From the NCBI RefSeq assembly GCF_021729865.1, contig NZ_CP063400.1, positions 806,001-870,000 of the forward strand: a stretch of DNA of 64,000 bases. The letters are read 5' to 3'. Of this stretch, positions 62,683 to 64,000 are shown one piece after another. The notes under the pieces were generated by a model. It did no database searches. It was not told the DNA's origin and was given only the letters and a program-made list of their open reading frames with translations. The DNA comes from Hydrogenophaga sp. SL48 (GTDB taxonomy: Bacteria > Pseudomonadota > Gammaproteobacteria > Burkholderiales > Burkholderiaceae_C). A program made the translations under genes and the position numbers. How positions within the stretch are numbered: the first letter of the stretch is position 1; each line of letters begins with the position of its first letter.

Positions 62683-63951
62683 TCATGACCGCAGGAAACG
62701 CTGCGGCCTGAACGGGTGCGGGTCGAGGGTGGTGGGCTCGCCCAGCATGAGCTGCGCCAGCAACTCGCCGGTGCCCGGCCCGCTGGAAAAGCCGATGTGC
62801 TGGTGGCCCAGCGCCAGCCAGACCCCGGCCTGACCGGGGCACTCGCCGACCATCGGTCGGCTGTCCGGCAGGGTGGGACGGCTGCCCAGCCAGTCGGGTT
62901 CAGCGGTGCGTTCACCCAGCGCCACCGCCTCGCGCGCGGCCCGCTCGGCGGCGTCCAGCTGCGCCGGCCGAGACGGCGCGTGTTGTGCGTTCAGCTCCAC
63001 CCCGGTGGTCAGCCGCAGCCCTTGCGCCATGGGCGCGAGCACGTAGCCGGCGGCGGTGTCGTACACCGGCCGGTTGATTGCCGCGCCATTCGCTGGCGTG
63101 AAGTGCCTGTGGTAGCCGCGCTCGAAGCCCATGGGCAGCTTCAGTCCGACATGCTGTCGAAGGAAATCGCGCGACCACGGGCCGAGCGCGATCACCACGT
63201 GATCGGCACGCAGGGCGCGCCCATCGGACGTGCCGATGGACCAACCACCGTTGTCTCGTTGCAGCTGTGTGGCCTCGGTGGTCTGCAGCTGCCCGCCGAG
63301 TTCCACCAGCCAGCGCGCGTAGGCGCGCACCAGCTCACCCGGGCTGTCGACCGAGCTGGCGTCTTTCACCCACAGGGCCCTGCGGAAGATGGGCTGCAGG
63401 TGCGGCTCCAGATCGTGCAGTTCGTGTGCGCCCAGTTCGGCGGTGGCCACGCCGAAGCGGGCCAGCGTCTCGCGCCCGAAAGCGCCCGATTGGAAGCCGG
63501 CTTCGCTGCGGTAGAGGAACAGCCAGCCCTCGTCACGGCGGCGGTGCGCGACACCGGTCGCGTCCATCCACCGGCGGTGCACGGTGCCGGATTGACGGAT
63601 GAGGGCGTCCAGCGCGGTCGTGGTCTCGCGAAAGGCCTGCTCCCGCGCATGGGACAGGAACGACAGACCCCAGCGCCATTGGCTCATCATCGCCAGCGGG
63701 TTGTAGCGAAAGCCCGGGCTGCGCCCGCGCAGCAGACCCGGCAATTGAGGCCACAGCCGGGGGTGGTTGAACGGCATGAGCGAGCTGCGCGCCAGCACGC
63801 CGGCGTTGCCGTGCGAAGTCGCAGCGCCCGGCCCCAGCGGGTCGACCACGGTCACGGCCAGGCCGCGCTGGCGCAACGAGAGCGCGCAGGCGATGCCCAC
63901 CATGCCCGCGCCCAGCACCACCACCTGTTGTCCCAGCCTTGCACGCGTCAT
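62683..63951 (-). CDS. D-amino-acid dehydrogenase-like FAD oxidoreductase (DadA family)
   Basis: This 422-residue flavoprotein has an N-terminal FAD motif QQVVVLGAGMVGIACALSLR, ATSHGNAGVLARSSLMP as in DadA-type enzymes, ADHVVIALGPWSRDFL, and the C-terminal HQHIGFSSGPGTGELLAQLM. It oxidises D-amino acids or hydroxyproline-type substrates to imino acids, feeding electrons to the membrane. It ends 3 bases from the TRAP permease stop in convergent orientation. Confidence 0.9.
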   Translation of the reverse strand: MTRARLGQQVVVLGAGMVGIACALSLRQRGLAVTVVDPLGPGAATSHGNAGVLARSSLMPFNHPRLWPQLPGLLRGRSPGFRYNPLAMMSQWRWGLSFLSHAREQAFRETTTALDALIRQSGTVHRRWMDATGVAHRRRDEGWLFLYRSEAGFQSGAFGRETLARFGVATAELGAHELHDLEPHLQPIFRRALWVKDASSVDSPGELVRAYARWLVELGGQLQTTEATQLQRDNGGWSIGTSDGRALRADHVVIALGPWSRDFLRQHVGLKLPMGFERGYHRHFTPANGAAINRPVYDTAAGYVLAPMAQGLRLTTGVELNAQHAPSRPAQLDAAERAAREAVALGERTAEPDWLGSRPTLPDSRPMVGECPGQAGVWLALGHQHIGFSSGPGTGELLAQLMLGEPTTLDPHPFRPQRFLRS

Positions 63952-64000
63952 GCTTCAATGTTCCCATCGTTGGTGTTTTCAACCCGCAGCTTATCGCCAT
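63952..64000. other. Upstream region of the dadA-like gene, window edge
   Basis: Only 49 bases precede the gene within the window; no clear promoter or operator is visible. Confidence 0.4.

Overview
The window looks like a chromosomal segment of a GC-rich betaproteobacterium, most likely a member of the Comamonadaceae (Hydrogenophaga/Acidovorax-like). This is inferred from gene content, the very GC-rich codon use and a family of GC-rich elements placed right after stop codons; no rRNA or tRNA is present to fix the taxonomy. The window is dense in metabolic operons, with no insertion sequences, prophage or CRISPR arrays seen.

Region 1 (1-23.2 kb) is a complete quinoprotein alcohol-oxidation locus. 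It holds a beta-propeller protein, a PQQ-associated ABC binding protein and permease (PedB/PedC-like), a SoxYZ-like carrier, two SoxH-like metallohydrolases with altered metal motifs, a PQQ-dependent alcohol dehydrogenase carrying the Asp-X-Asp signature of lanthanide enzymes, cytochromes c, a MoxJ/PedG-like binding protein, and pqqABCDE. Directly behind pqqE, in the same tight operon, sit an ExbB/MotA-like protein, an ExbD-like protein with an unusual C-terminal domain, a small membrane protein and a lipoprotein. Near-consensus sigma-54 promoters precede the dehydrogenase and the PedF-like cytochrome. Two AcoR-like regulators are encoded nearby, only one of which keeps the AAA+ domain.

Region 2 (23.4-31.1 kb, minus strand) is a coxSLMDEGF operon for a form II (AYRGAGR loop) molybdenum hydroxylase. 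It diverges across an AT-rich 440-bp spacer from Region 3 (31.6-35.6 kb), which encodes an aldehyde:ferredoxin oxidoreductase with a four-cluster ferredoxin, an FAD oxidoreductase and a MoaD-like protein. The spacer carries an operator-like motif, TGTnGCAAATTG, also found beside an AcoR-like regulator gene and the pedF gene, so alcohol and aldehyde oxidation may be co-regulated.

Region 4 (35.8-42.3 kb) holds a LysR regulator, a two-subunit NAD-linked formate dehydrogenase of the tungsten FdwAB type, and an OsmC protein behind a CstR-like palindrome. Region 5 (42.4-53.8 kb) is the nitrous oxide reductase locus: an NsrR-like Rrf2 regulator, then on the minus strand DUF2946-nosZ-nosR-nosDFY, two nosL genes, a cytochrome c and apbE/nosX. 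Both nos promoters carry an FNR/Dnr box with an ATTCAy-N5-rTGAAT inverted repeat just downstream, consistent with FNR activation and NsrR repression.

Region 6 (53.8-64 kb) is mixed: a decayed flavodoxin-type oxidoreductase, crcB, rdgC, the 5-oxoprolinase genes pxpBCA, a MarR-type regulator diverging from a TRAP transporter operon, and a D-amino-acid dehydrogenase-like gene. Overall the window suggests a versatile bacterium that oxidises alcohols, aldehydes and formate with metal-rich enzymes and can respire N2O.
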